From: Lachnospiraceae bacterium
GTDB taxonomy: Bacteria > Bacillota > Clostridia > Lachnospirales > Lachnospiraceae
Length of the DNA stretch: 64,000 nucleotides
NCBI GenBank assembly: GCA_017430085.1
Contig: JAFRNR010000023.1
Coordinates: forward strand, 1-64,000
Direction: 5' to 3'
This document shows positions 29,588 through 36,612 of the stretch, one piece after another. A program made the translations under genes and the position numbers. The stretch's first letter is position 1; each line of letters opens with the position of its first letter. A model generated the notes under the pieces. That model saw nothing but the letters and a program-made list of their open reading frames with translations, ran no database searches and had not been told where the DNA came from.

Positions 29588-30583
29588 TTACTCCGCCGCG
29601 AACGGCTTCACATCCTTCACCGCCTCCTTCGGGCAGATCCGCACCTCATCGTTGTCCAGGTCGATCAGCACGTACCGGTCGTTGCCCATGCCGAGCTCCT
29701 TCATGTACGAAAGCTGGCGGAAGCCGTGCCGGGTCTGCATGCGCTCCCAGAGGTCGTGGTGCTGCTCCTCGGTCATGGCGTGGATCAGGTCGACGCAGGC
29801 CTGGTCGACGGCCAGGATGTCGAGCGAGCCCAGGATGCCCACGTTCGGCGTCACGACCGGCGCCGCGGCCACGCCCTCGCAGTCGCAGGACACGGACATG
29901 TTCCGCATTACGTTGACAAAGCAGATGTTCCGGCCGAAATAGTCCACGGTCGCCTTGGTGGATTCCGAGATCCGCTCCATCAGCTCCTCCTCGGCGATGG
30001 ACCACTGCCCCTGCCCGGGGTGCGAATGGATAGCCGCCTTGCCGATCCGCCCGTCCGCGCAGCCGATGCCGATGTTCTTGTTCGAGCCGCCGAAGCCGCC
30101 CATCACGTGCCCTTTGAAATGCGTCAGCGCCACGAACGAATCGTACTGCGGCAGCGTCGCGCCGACCGTCATCTCCTTAAACCATTTGCCGCCCTTCACC
30201 GGCAGCGTCGTCACACCGGTCTCGTCCATGATGTCCACCGGCGCGAAATCCCATCCGTTCACCTGCAGCGTCTCGCGGTGCTGCTCCGTCGTATACCGGT
30301 CGCCCACGTAATACGTATTCGTCTCCACGATCGCGGCGCCCGGGATATCCTTCTCCAGCAGCTCCTTTACCCACGCCCGCGGAATGATATTCGGTCCGTT
30401 CTTCTCGCCGGTATGCAGCTTCACCGCCACCTTCCCGCCGATCCGCCCGTTCACCTTCTCATACACCTTCCGCAGCCCTTCCGCCGAAAGCTCGCGCGTA
30501 AAATACACGATCGACTCATTGCCTGTCCGTTCTTCATACGGAGTATAAATGTTCCCGCCCGTTCCGGGTAAGATCCTTTCCAT
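29588..30583 (-). CDS. DUF362 domain-containing protein
   Basis: The 331-residue product matches DUF362: VAVKLHTGEKNGPNIIPRAW, VETNTYYVGDRYTTEQHRET, a glycine-rich core SFVALTHFKGHVMGGFGG, GIGCADGRIGKA, and a conserved PNVGILGSLDILAVDQACVD. Other members carry ferredoxin domains; this one has cysteines (SCDCEG) but no CxxCxxC cluster. The biochemical role of the family is not settled. I prefer the ATG at 30583 (GGAG six bases upstream); the ATG at 30613 is an alternative with no obvious ribosome site. Confidence 0.85.
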   Translation of the reverse strand: MERILPGTGGNIYTPYEERTGNESIVYFTRELSAEGLRKVYEKVNGRIGGKVAVKLHTGEKNGPNIIPRAWVKELLEKDIPGAAIVETNTYYVGDRYTTEQHRETLQVNGWDFAPVDIMDETGVTTLPVKGGKWFKEMTVGATLPQYDSFVALTHFKGHVMGGFGGSNKNIGIGCADGRIGKAAIHSHPGQGQWSIAEEELMERISESTKATVDYFGRNICFVNVMRNMSVSCDCEGVAAAPVVTPNVGILGSLDILAVDQACVDLIHAMTEEQHHDLWERMQTRHGFRQLSYMKELGMGNDRYVLIDLDNDEVRICPKEAVKDVKPFAAE

Positions 30584-30702
30584 AACTGTCTCCGGATCAT
30601 TTGATACTGTCATTATAAAACAACCGCGCGGGGTATGGCAAGGAGGAAAAATGCCCCGCCCCCCGACAGCAGAACCTGCGGGTGATGCTTCGCAAAAAAA
30701 GA

Positions 30703-30731
30703 TTGACAACCGCCCCGCATTATTGTATAAA
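30703..30731 (+). promoter_or_regulatory. Promoter of the tRNA-Ser gene
   Basis: TTGACA (30703-30708) and TATAAA (30726-30731) with a 17-bp spacer, 46 bp before the mature tRNA. Confidence 0.85.
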
Positions 30732-30777
30732 TATGGATGCGCCTTTCAGGCGAAAATTTCATACCCCTATGGAATTC

Positions 30778-30866
30778 GGAGAAGTACTCAAGAGGCCGAA
30801 GAGGCGCCCCTGCTAAGGGTGTAGGTCGGGTGAACCGGCGCGAGGGTTCAAATCCCTCCTTCTCCG
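30778..30866 (+). tRNA. tRNA-Ser (anticodon GCT)
   Basis: Acceptor arm GGAGAAG pairs with CTTCTCC and the discriminator is G. The anticodon stem CGCCC/GGGTG holds loop CTGCTAA with GCT at 30812-30814, reading AGC/AGT serine codons. A long variable arm is present, as expected for class II tRNA-Ser, and the T arm has GGTTCAAATCC. CCA is not encoded. Its last bases form an 18-bp sequence repeated at 34526-34543. Confidence 0.97.
30847..30864 (+). repeat. Left attachment-site-like copy (attL) in tRNA-Ser
   Basis: An 18-bp run, TTCAAATCCCTCCTTCTC, inside the T arm and acceptor strand of tRNA-Ser. The identical run at 34526-34543 is outside any tRNA. Confidence 0.8.
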
Positions 30867-30872
30867 CTCGCG

Positions 30873-30917
30873 AAAAGCTCGAGAAGCGTTGTTGTATCAG
30901 CGATTTCGAGCTTTTTT
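30873..30917 (+). terminator. Terminator after tRNA-Ser
   Basis: AAAAGCTCGA (30873-30882) pairs with TCGAGCTTTT (30906-30915), followed by more Ts. Confidence 0.8.
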
Positions 30918-30931
30918 GATACGGGTAGAAA

Positions 30932-30951
30932 TTGAGGCCAAATTGAGGCCA
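30932..30951 (+). repeat. Tandem TTGAGGCCA motif near the left island end
   Basis: TTGAGGCCA occurs at 30932-30940 and 30943-30951, 68 bp inside attL. A comparable tandem motif lies near the right end. The rest of 30952-31113 shows no gene. Confidence 0.55.
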
Positions 30952-31099
30952 AGGGGTATTTTTTGCCAAAAAGGCTTTAGAATGTTATGCGAACGATTAA
31001 CTATCTTAAGATTTGGCACCATTTTCCACCTCCTCCAGACGGCATCCTGTTGGGCGTTCAAATGAGTCGTGAGTCCAAACAATTTATGAACACTCAAAC

Positions 31100-31137
31100 G
31101 AATCATTGATTCATTACAGAATCATTGATTCATTACA
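31100..31137. repeat. 19-bp tandem duplication
   Basis: GAATCATTGATTCATTACA occurs twice head to tail. The first copy covers the stop codon of the OrfA remnant. The unit contains the palindrome AATCATTGATT. Confidence 0.8.
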
Positions 31138-31383
31138 GTCAACCTGCTTTAATATGCTGTTGATTGCTTCAAGTCGCTGGATCTTCTGCTTTTGCAGACA
31201 GAAGTTGCGTTTATTGAATTCATCTTCGGGATTCAGACAGCCCTCAGGCGCATATTTCTTTTTCCAGCGGTAAAGATTGCTTTTGGGAATGCTAAGGGGT
31301 GACAGGATCTCGGCGGTCGTTTTTTCACCGGCAATGTACTCGGCAACGACCTGCTTTTTCAGTTCTTCGGAATACTTTCTCAT
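31114..31383 (-). pseudogene. IS3-family transposase OrfA remnant
   Basis: An 89-residue frame reading MRKYSEELKKQVVAEYIAGE, with the helix-turn-helix of IS3/IS911 OrfA (ILSPLSIPKSNLYRWKKKYA) and part of the leucine-zipper-like segment (LQKQKIQRLEAINSILKQ). OrfB with its DDE domain is missing downstream, and I see no terminal inverted repeats, so this is a fragment rather than a working element. Translation stops inside the 19-bp tandem duplication. Confidence 0.75.
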
Positions 31384-31517
31384 GATCGGTTTCTCCTTTA
31401 AGGTGTATCTTTAGATTTTATCAAAAATGCTATTACCGGAGTGCTTTTCAATAACTGAGAGCCGCAGCGCTGCGATGACTAATTAAGTCACAGTTGCAAG
31501 GCACATAATCTACACTT

Positions 31518-31542
31518 CGGCAAAAATGTAGGAAATTTGCCG
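31518..31542. promoter_or_regulatory. abiE operator 1
   Basis: Inverted repeat GGCAAA, 11 bases, TTTGCC, ending seven bases upstream of the -35 box. Same arms and spacing as operator 2. Confidence 0.8.
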
Positions 31543-31549
31543 ATATGCA

Positions 31550-31578
31550 TTGACAGGAGAGAATCGGCGAAGTATACT
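31550..31578 (+). promoter_or_regulatory. abiE promoter
   Basis: TTGACA (31550-31555) and TATACT (31573-31578) with a 17-bp spacer, lying between the two operators. Confidence 0.85.
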
Positions 31579-31584
31579 GCATAA

Positions 31585-31609
31585 CGGCAAAATTATATTG
31601 AATTTGCCA
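31585..31609. promoter_or_regulatory. abiE operator 2
   Basis: Inverted repeat GGCAAA, 11 bases, TTTGCC, just downstream of the -10 box where transcription should start. Centres of the two operators are 67 bp apart. Confidence 0.8.
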
Positions 31610-31639
31610 ATATATTGTCCAAGAAAGGTGGGGATCTCC

Positions 31640-32377
31640 GTGCAGTGGTATAAAGAGATGCTTAACGACATAGAGCGGGAAAAAACGTATTGCCACAAGG
31701 AACTTGCAGAAAAATTAAGAACGCTCAGACCGGACCTGTCAGAGAGCGCTTATCATTGGGCGCTTAACGGCCTGGTTCATGAAGGGGTGTTGGTCAGAGA
31801 AGGATATAATTCATATGTTTTATCATCAGGTCCGTCAAAAGGCGAATATGTCCCGGAATACTCGGAACTGTCGAAAGGCCTGATCAAGAGTGTTTCAGAC
31901 AGGTTTCCCCATGTCAAGTTTGCGGTCTTTGAAACGGTGTTATTGAACGAGTTCCTAAACCATATGATTGCTCAGAATACGGTTTTCATACAGGTTGAGA
32001 AGGAAAGCAGTATCTACGTCTTTCGTTTTCTGCAGGAATGCGGATTCAAGGACATAATGTATAAACCGGGCAAAAAGGATTTCGATCTGTATTGGTCCAA
32101 AGACTGTATCGTGGTAACGGATATGGTTTCAGAAGCTCCGCTTCGGACGGATAAGCCACACTCAATCATGCTGGAAAAAATGCTGGTTGATCTGTCAGCT
32201 GATAAGCTGATCGCCGCCGGTTTCAGCAAGGCGGAATATCCGGACATCATGGAGCAGGCGCAGAAGCGCTATCTCCTGGATAAGGTGAGGATGCTTCGGT
32301 ATGCCCGCAGAAGGAACAGGCAGGATCTGGTGCTGAAATATCTTGAAGGAGGTGCGGTTGAAGATGTTGCAGGCTGA
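31640..32377 (+). CDS. AbiEi-type antitoxin and autorepressor
   Basis: A 245-residue protein beginning VQWYKEMLNDIEREKTYCHK. It has an N-terminal winged helix (KELAEKLRTLRPDLSESAYH, then LVHEGVLVREGYNSYVL) and a larger domain with FAVFETVLLNEFLNH, as in AbiEi-like antitoxins with DUF6577-like C-terminal parts. In type IV systems the antitoxin counteracts the toxin without a stable complex and represses the operon; the two operators fit this. The start is GTG at 31640, supported by AAAGGTGGGG; the frame is open upstream but that part covers the promoter. Its end overlaps the toxin gene by 14 bases. Confidence 0.85.
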   Translation: MQWYKEMLNDIEREKTYCHKELAEKLRTLRPDLSESAYHWALNGLVHEGVLVREGYNSYVLSSGPSKGEYVPEYSELSKGLIKSVSDRFPHVKFAVFETVLLNEFLNHMIAQNTVFIQVEKESSIYVFRFLQECGFKDIMYKPGKKDFDLYWSKDCIVVTDMVSEAPLRTDKPHSIMLEKMLVDLSADKLIAAGFSKAEYPDIMEQAQKRYLLDKVRMLRYARRRNRQDLVLKYLEGGAVEDVAG

Positions 32378-33434
32378 GAACTATACGGCAGAACACATTT
32401 CGCAATTGAGAAAGATGACCGGCGCGGATCCCTCCATCCTGGAAAGGACAGTGTTTGCATTTGGCCTTCTGGAAGCGATCCGGCGGGTGGATATGCCCTT
32501 TATTTTCAAAGGCGGCACATCGCTCCTTGTCCTGCTTGAACAGCCGAGACGGCTGAGTACGGACATTGATATCATCGTTGACCGCGATACAGATGTTGAC
32601 AGCTATATTGAAAAAGCAGGAAAGATATTTCCTTTCGTCAGCGTGGAAGAACATAAACGCAGCGGTGTGAGCAACATAGAAAAGCGGCATTTCAGATTTC
32701 ATTTCCTCTCACCGAGGACCGGCAAGGAGTTCAATATTCTTCTTGATATTGTTTTTGAAACGAATCCTTACCTGAGAGTGACGAAGCGGCCAATCAGAAA
32801 CAGCCTTCTTTTGAGCGAAGGCGAGGATCTTATGGTGGATCTTCCTGACAGGAACTGTATTCTGGGAGATAAACTGACAGCATTCGCGCCGCATACAACA
32901 GGTATTCCGTTCGGCATTGGAAAAGAACTAGAGATCATTAAACAGCTGTTTGATTGCTGGACCCTGCTGCAGGAGATGGATGATTACGGAACCGTTGCTG
33001 CGGTGTATGAAAAGGTTTCCCGTATTGAGTTGGGATATCGGGGTCTTGATCATTCGCCGTCAGACTGTCTGATGGATACGATACAAAGCTGTATCTGTAT
33101 CCTGGGGAGAGGCAGCATACGGCCGCAGGAGTATGCAGATTTTTCTGCAGGGATCAGTGCGATTCAAGGACATATCTTTACCGGCAGAATCAACGGAGAA
33201 AACGCAGGAGCGTATGCCAGTGAGGTGATGTATCTTGCGTCATGTCTTCTGACTGGTCAGACAGAATATGAAAGGGTAACTGATCCGGACGTGTACAGGA
33301 GCGTCCTATTGCCGTTGAAAGGGTTCAAAAAAATCAGCGGTATTCGTAATACGGATCCGCTGGCTTATGCGTATTTGATTAATTCTTTTCAGATGCTGAA
33401 TGAGAAGGGATTATTCACGGAGAGTGTCGTTTGA
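32364..33434 (+). CDS. AbiEii/AbiGii-type nucleotidyltransferase toxin
   Basis: A 356-residue member of the nucleotidyltransferase toxins of abortive-infection systems. Related proteins add nucleotides to tRNA or GTP-linked targets and stop growth during phage infection. It has MPFIFKGGTSLLVLLEQPRR followed by STDIDIIVD, which gives the GGTSL loop and the metal-binding DxD, then LDIVFETNPY and a later lysine-containing LGDKLTAFAP. AAGGAGG lies 11 bases before ATG 32364; an in-frame TTG at 32358 is closer to ideal spacing and cannot be excluded. Translation is probably coupled to the antitoxin through the 14-base overlap. Confidence 0.9.
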   Translation: MLQAENYTAEHISQLRKMTGADPSILERTVFAFGLLEAIRRVDMPFIFKGGTSLLVLLEQPRRLSTDIDIIVDRDTDVDSYIEKAGKIFPFVSVEEHKRSGVSNIEKRHFRFHFLSPRTGKEFNILLDIVFETNPYLRVTKRPIRNSLLLSEGEDLMVDLPDRNCILGDKLTAFAPHTTGIPFGIGKELEIIKQLFDCWTLLQEMDDYGTVAAVYEKVSRIELGYRGLDHSPSDCLMDTIQSCICILGRGSIRPQEYADFSAGISAIQGHIFTGRINGENAGAYASEVMYLASCLLTGQTEYERVTDPDVYRSVLLPLKGFKKISGIRNTDPLAYAYLINSFQMLNEKGLFTESVV

Positions 33435-33636
33435 CGGCAGCTCTGATAAACCGTAAAAGTGGCACAAATCTGTTCCGGGGAAAGGGACGATGCACGAAAC
33501 CTCTTTGTTTTTACTAGGTTTTTTGAAGGTTGGGCCCGCAGCTTCCGCATGAAGTATACTTGTGATATAATATAAACAATAGGAACCAGGAAAATTGATA
33601 AGTACTCATGAGGCGTAATTCTGAGAGGATGCAGTG

Positions 33637-34323
33637 ATGCGGAAAGCGTACAGTATTTATGATAATGGGAAATACAAAGTGTGCATGACAGGCACTTTAT
33701 GGATCTACGACAGCAAAGAAGAACTTGTCGGACGGTTCACGGAGACGCCCTACAGCTATAAGGGGGCATTCGTCCCTGGCACGAATCTGTTTGTTTCAAG
33801 GACCAATGAGTGTCATATCGTAGTCTATGACCTGGATAAGATGGAGATGGTCAGGAAAATCAAGACCAGCAATACAGACGCAGCTGAAAGCGATGGTTTC
33901 TGCTTTTCTCCTGACGGGAAATATTTCTATTGCATAGAAGCGCATTGGAATGACTGGCTGAGCCGTCAGATCTCGATATACAGCGTCCCTGATTTTGAAC
34001 GGGTAAAAACCTGTTTTGCCGACCAAAAGAAAACCCTCCTTGAGTTCATTGAGTCGGATGCATCCGGTGACTATTATGTCATAGGGTTTGATCGGGGGGA
34101 TGTAAGGAATATATTTTTTACCGGCAGATTGGTCAATGATTCAATCGTTGAAAAAAGGGAGTACAGCGATAAATGGTCCACGGTGACCAGCTATTTTGAT
34201 TGGAAACTGCGAAACTTTACGAATAGAGACCTGGATGGGGCTTTGAAAAGAAGAGGACTTGATAAGGCGCCTGTAAATATTTCAATCAAAGAATTTCATG
34301 AAAAAGGGCATCTTTTTGATTAG
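33637..34323 (+). CDS. Unknown island protein, beta-propeller-like
   Basis: A 228-residue soluble protein without signal peptide or membrane segment. It contains blade-like repeats (GTLWIYDSKEELVGRF, CHIVVYDLDKMEMVRKI, FCFSPDGKYFYCIEAHWND, QISIYSVPDFERVKT), so a WD40/YVTN-like fold is likely; I cannot name the family. It starts 200 bp after the toxin gene, preceded by GAGAGGA and an AT-rich leader holding a TATAAT-like stretch, and ends before a terminator at 34372. It is island cargo of unknown purpose; a sensor or immunity role is only a guess. Confidence 0.7.
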   Translation: MRKAYSIYDNGKYKVCMTGTLWIYDSKEELVGRFTETPYSYKGAFVPGTNLFVSRTNECHIVVYDLDKMEMVRKIKTSNTDAAESDGFCFSPDGKYFYCIEAHWNDWLSRQISIYSVPDFERVKTCFADQKKTLLEFIESDASGDYYVIGFDRGDVRNIFFTGRLVNDSIVEKREYSDKWSTVTSYFDWKLRNFTNRDLDGALKRRGLDKAPVNISIKEFHEKGHLFD

Positions 34324-34371
34324 GAAGGTGCCGGCGAAGACTTTATAAACGAGATAACAATAACGACAAAG

Positions 34372-34414
34372 GTCGGTCAAACAAGAGAATTGTCCCTCCG
34401 TTTGACCGACTTTT
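34372..34414 (+). terminator. Terminator after the unknown island gene
   Basis: GTCGGTCAAAC (34372-34382) pairs with GTTTGACCGAC (34400-34410), followed by TTTTATT. Confidence 0.88.
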
Positions 34415-34446
34415 ATTGTTTGCTTTATTCTCTCGTGTTCGTTTTT

Positions 34447-34466
34447 TGAGTCCAAATCTGAGTCCA
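34447..34466 (+). repeat. Tandem TGAGTCCA motif near the right island end
   Basis: TGAGTCCA occurs at 34447-34454 and 34459-34466, 60 bp inside the right att copy. It mirrors the TTGAGGCCA pair near the left end. Confidence 0.5.
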
Positions 34467-34525
34467 GAGCTAAACGAGGTGCGAAAAACCTCCTATTTTC
34501 AACGTTTTTTGATAATCTGGACAGA

Positions 34526-34543
34526 TTCAAATCCCTCCTTCTC
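34526..34543 (+). repeat. Right attachment-site-like copy (attR)
   Basis: Same 18 bp as the tRNA-Ser 3' part at 30847-30864. No tRNA can be folded here; only the terminal fragment is present. It ends four bases before the stop codon of the next (minus-strand) gene. Confidence 0.8.
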
Positions 34544-34547
34544 TAAA

Positions 34548-35300
34548 TCATATTCTTTCCCGCAGACTTGCCAGAAGCGAGGCCCTGTCCGTTTTCTTCT
34601 GCAGGTCTTCTGCGACCTTGTCTGCATTTTCCTGTTTCAGGACTTCCGGAAAGTCCTGCTCAAAACGGACCAGCAAGGCCCGGATATCCTTCTCATCCTT
34701 CGCTATCTGTGAATACAGCTGTTCAAAACGGCCGTCCTGAAAGACGTTCTCAATAAATACCTGCGAAGATTCCGGCAGCTGATCCCAGCTTCCGTACAGA
34801 TCCGAAACGGCTTTCCGGATCTGTTCCATCCGGAGCGGAACTCCTTTCTTTTCATGCTCAGCCAGGATGCCTATCACATCTGACAGATCGCTCTTATACC
34901 GTCTTCCGGAGCGAAGCTTCATCGCGACAAGATATTCAGCCGAAACAGTTCGAACGGTCAGGATGTTGGACCAGGTCTTATAGTAGACCGAAAACCCAGC
35001 CAGTTTGGGAGAATAGGAATCGGTTTGTCTGAAATCGGCATTCAGCCAATCGTCCGGCAGGGAGAACCTGTCGCCAACCAGACGGACCGCCTCCTTCATG
35101 GCGGAAGAGGCGTGGATCAGTGCATCGATATCGGTCGTCATATTCCGAAAGCCGTAATTGATGAGAACCGATGCCCCGCCGATCAGGATGAGTTCGGCCG
35201 GTATTGCTTTTCCGGCCTGTCTCCGATATTCTTTGGCAAGCTCCTTCAGGAAGCAGTCGATGTTCTCTCTTGTGAATTCAAATCTTCCCTCAGACGACAT
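34548..35300 (-). CDS. Nucleotidyltransferase, putative toxin (DUF6036-like)
   Basis: A 250-residue protein with a minimal nucleotidyltransferase core: ELILIGGASVLINYGFRNM, then TTDIDALIHASS, giving the GG-x-S loop and DxD-type metal site. A later YLVAMKLRSGRRYKSDLSDV is typical of DUF6036/AbiEii-like proteins. The C-terminal helices (FIENVFQDGRFEQLYSQIAK and on) are variable. GAGGTGAGAG precedes the ATG. Its first 11 bases overlap the end of the regulator gene, as in toxin-antitoxin pairs with the antitoxin first. It is only distantly similar to the toxin at 32.4 kb. Confidence 0.82.
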   Translation of the reverse strand: MSSEGRFEFTRENIDCFLKELAKEYRRQAGKAIPAELILIGGASVLINYGFRNMTTDIDALIHASSAMKEAVRLVGDRFSLPDDWLNADFRQTDSYSPKLAGFSVYYKTWSNILTVRTVSAEYLVAMKLRSGRRYKSDLSDVIGILAEHEKKGVPLRMEQIRKAVSDLYGSWDQLPESSQVFIENVFQDGRFEQLYSQIAKDEKDIRALLVRFEQDFPEVLKQENADKVAEDLQKKTDRASLLASLRERI

Positions 35301-35859
35301 CTCTCACCTCATTTTCCATGATGTTGAAGCGGGCAAATTCGGGAATAGCCGTTTCTGCAGCCTGCTTCATAGCCGTGTCGTCTTTCGACACGACGCAGAC
35401 AGCCCGAATACCGGCCGGATATACCGGCTTTTCCAGTTTGCAAAGGCGCAGATCATCATACTCATCACAGAGCGGGACGTCGTTTTCCCTGCTTAAATAG
35501 TCCAGCATGGCAAGGAGATACAGGCTTTCCGGATACCACTTTCTATCATAGTAAGTACGGATATCCTGCCGTTCCAGCGTATCCAAGATAAAGGCGATAT
35601 CCCCCAGGCTTTTTACGCGGTGGCAAACCGTACTTTTGAAATTCTCGAAGTTCGGACGTTTGAGCAGATACGGCGCTATCAGATCCTCCATGGAAACATT
35701 CAGGGAACGGGCCAGACGGTAGACTGTCTCGACGCTGCACTTCTCCAACCGTGTCCTGCCGTTACAAATATCGTTCAGTGTGGCGTAGGGAACTTCGCTT
35801 GCCTTGGCAAGACGGTACATGGACATCTGGTTTTGCCGCATGGCATCCTGAATCGTCAT
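35290..35859 (-). CDS. XRE-type regulator, putative antitoxin
   Basis: A 189-residue protein with an N-terminal Cro/C1 helix-turn-helix (MSMYRLAKASEVPYATLNDI, then CSVETVYRLARSLNVSMEDL) and a C-terminal domain of about 110 residues (GDIAFILDTLERQDIRTYYD, WYPESLYLLAMLDYLSRE) that I do not recognise but have seen paired with nucleotidyltransferases. AGGAGG lies eight bases before ATG 35859; a GTG three codons upstream is less likely. Gene order, overlap and the palindrome over its promoter support the role of autorepressing antitoxin for the downstream nucleotidyltransferase (inference). Confidence 0.82.
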   Translation of the reverse strand: MTIQDAMRQNQMSMYRLAKASEVPYATLNDICNGRTRLEKCSVETVYRLARSLNVSMEDLIAPYLLKRPNFENFKSTVCHRVKSLGDIAFILDTLERQDIRTYYDRKWYPESLYLLAMLDYLSRENDVPLCDEYDDLRLCKLEKPVYPAGIRAVCVVSKDDTAMKQAAETAIPEFARFNIMENEVRDVV

Positions 35860-35883
35860 GATGAGCACCTCCTTTCTGCGGAA

Positions 35884-35912
35884 ATTATAACGGTATGCCG
35901 ATATAATGTCAA
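35884..35912 (-). promoter_or_regulatory. Promoter and palindromic operator of the XRE/nucleotidyltransferase pair
   Basis: On the minus strand TTGACA (35912-35907) and TATAAT (35889-35884) have a 17-bp spacer. A palindrome with 10-bp arms (ATTATAACGG, TATG, CCGATATAAT; one mismatch) covers 35884-35907, so a bound regulator would hide the -10 box and spacer. Confidence 0.85.
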
Positions 35913-35986
35913 GGCGTTGTCTGTGTTTTGGGGACTGATATCGGAAAACATCAACCGGGCAACATGCATTTTGTCATAAAATCCCC

Positions 35987-36015
35987 TTGACATATTCAAC
36001 AAGTGGAACTATAAT
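35987..36015 (+). promoter_or_regulatory. Promoter of the padR operon
   Basis: TTGACA (35987-35992) and TATAAT (36010-36015) with a 17-bp spacer: a full consensus match. Confidence 0.9.
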
Positions 36016-36037
36016 CAAACATATTCAACAAGTAGAA
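35991..36037 (+). promoter_or_regulatory. Probable PadR operator, two direct repeats
   Basis: CATATTCAACAAGT followed by (G or A)GAA occurs at 35991-36008 and 36020-36037, 29 bp start to start, with one mismatch. One copy fills the promoter spacer and the other lies just before the gene. PadR proteins usually repress their own operon at such sites. Confidence 0.75.
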
Positions 36038-36051
36038 TAATGGAGGCCACG

Positions 36052-36612
36052 ATGCTAAAGCACGGAATCTTAGGTTTACTGAACTACGGCGACATGACCG
36101 GTTATGAAATCATGACCGTATTCCGCGACTCCCTGAGCCATTTCTGGGTCGCCCAGACCAGCCAGATCTACCGCGAACTCCAAAAACTGGAAGAAAACGG
36201 CTGGATCAACGTCACGCACATCGCGCAGGAAAGCAGGCCGGATAAAAACATGCTTTCCATAACAGACGCCGGCCGGGCAGAACTGCTTCGCTGGATAAAG
36301 AGCGATACGGCTAACAGCGCGGTCCGCAGCCCCATGCTGATGAAAACCTTTTTCCGCGGAGAGTGCAGCATAGACGAAAACATCGCGTTCTTCCGTGATC
36401 TGCCCGGAAAAGAAACCCCGTTTCATAACGGAAGCGAAAACGCCGTCACGGTCAGCAGCCAATATGAAAAGGTCATCGAAGAACCTCTGAAAGCCCTCTA
36501 TTGGAAGTTCACGATAGATTTCGGCCTTATGTACGACCGGATGCTCCGCGAATGGTGCGAAAACTGCATCCGCAAACTGGAGGAGATCAAGCATGAAAAT
36601 CCTGCTGATTAA
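36052..36612 (+). CDS. PadR family transcriptional regulator
   Basis: A 186-residue regulator with an N-terminal winged helix, MLKHGILGLLNYGDMTGYEI, then SQIYRELQKLEENGWINVTH, and a C-terminal helical dimer domain of the PadR/Vir type (LKALYWKFTIDFGLMYDRML). GGAGG lies five bases before ATG 36052; the in-frame ATG at 36040 overlaps the ribosome site and is less likely. It overlaps the next gene by 20 bases, so it probably represses expression of that flavoprotein until an unknown ligand is bound. Confidence 0.92.
   Translation: MLKHGILGLLNYGDMTGYEIMTVFRDSLSHFWVAQTSQIYRELQKLEENGWINVTHIAQESRPDKNMLSITDAGRAELLRWIKSDTANSAVRSPMLMKTFFRGECSIDENIAFFRDLPGKETPFHNGSENAVTVSSQYEKVIEEPLKALYWKFTIDFGLMYDRMLREWCENCIRKLEEIKHENPAD

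Larger units (their letters stand above)
30847..34543. mobile_element. Small tRNA-Ser island with a type IV toxin-antitoxin operon
   Basis: Bounded by the 18-bp direct repeats at 30847 and 34526. Near each end are short tandem motifs (TTGAGGCCA twice at left, TGAGTCCA twice at right) resembling integrase arm sites. Contents are an IS3 OrfA remnant, abiE-type genes and an unknown gene, all visibly more AT-rich than the flanks. No integrase remains, so it cannot move by itself; it looks like a reduced integrative element. Confidence 0.7.

Noticed and set aside
30867-31113. IS3 OrfB or an integrase gene beside the OrfA remnant
   Set aside because: No frame with DDE or tyrosine-recombinase features exists in either direction.
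31550-31639. N-terminal extension of the AbiEi-like protein
   Set aside because: It would cover the promoter and operator; the GTG at 31640 has a good ribosome site and begins the conserved part.
34526-34543. Possible second tRNA gene
   Set aside because: Only the 3' end of tRNA-Ser is present; there is no acceptor 5' strand, D arm or anticodon arm.
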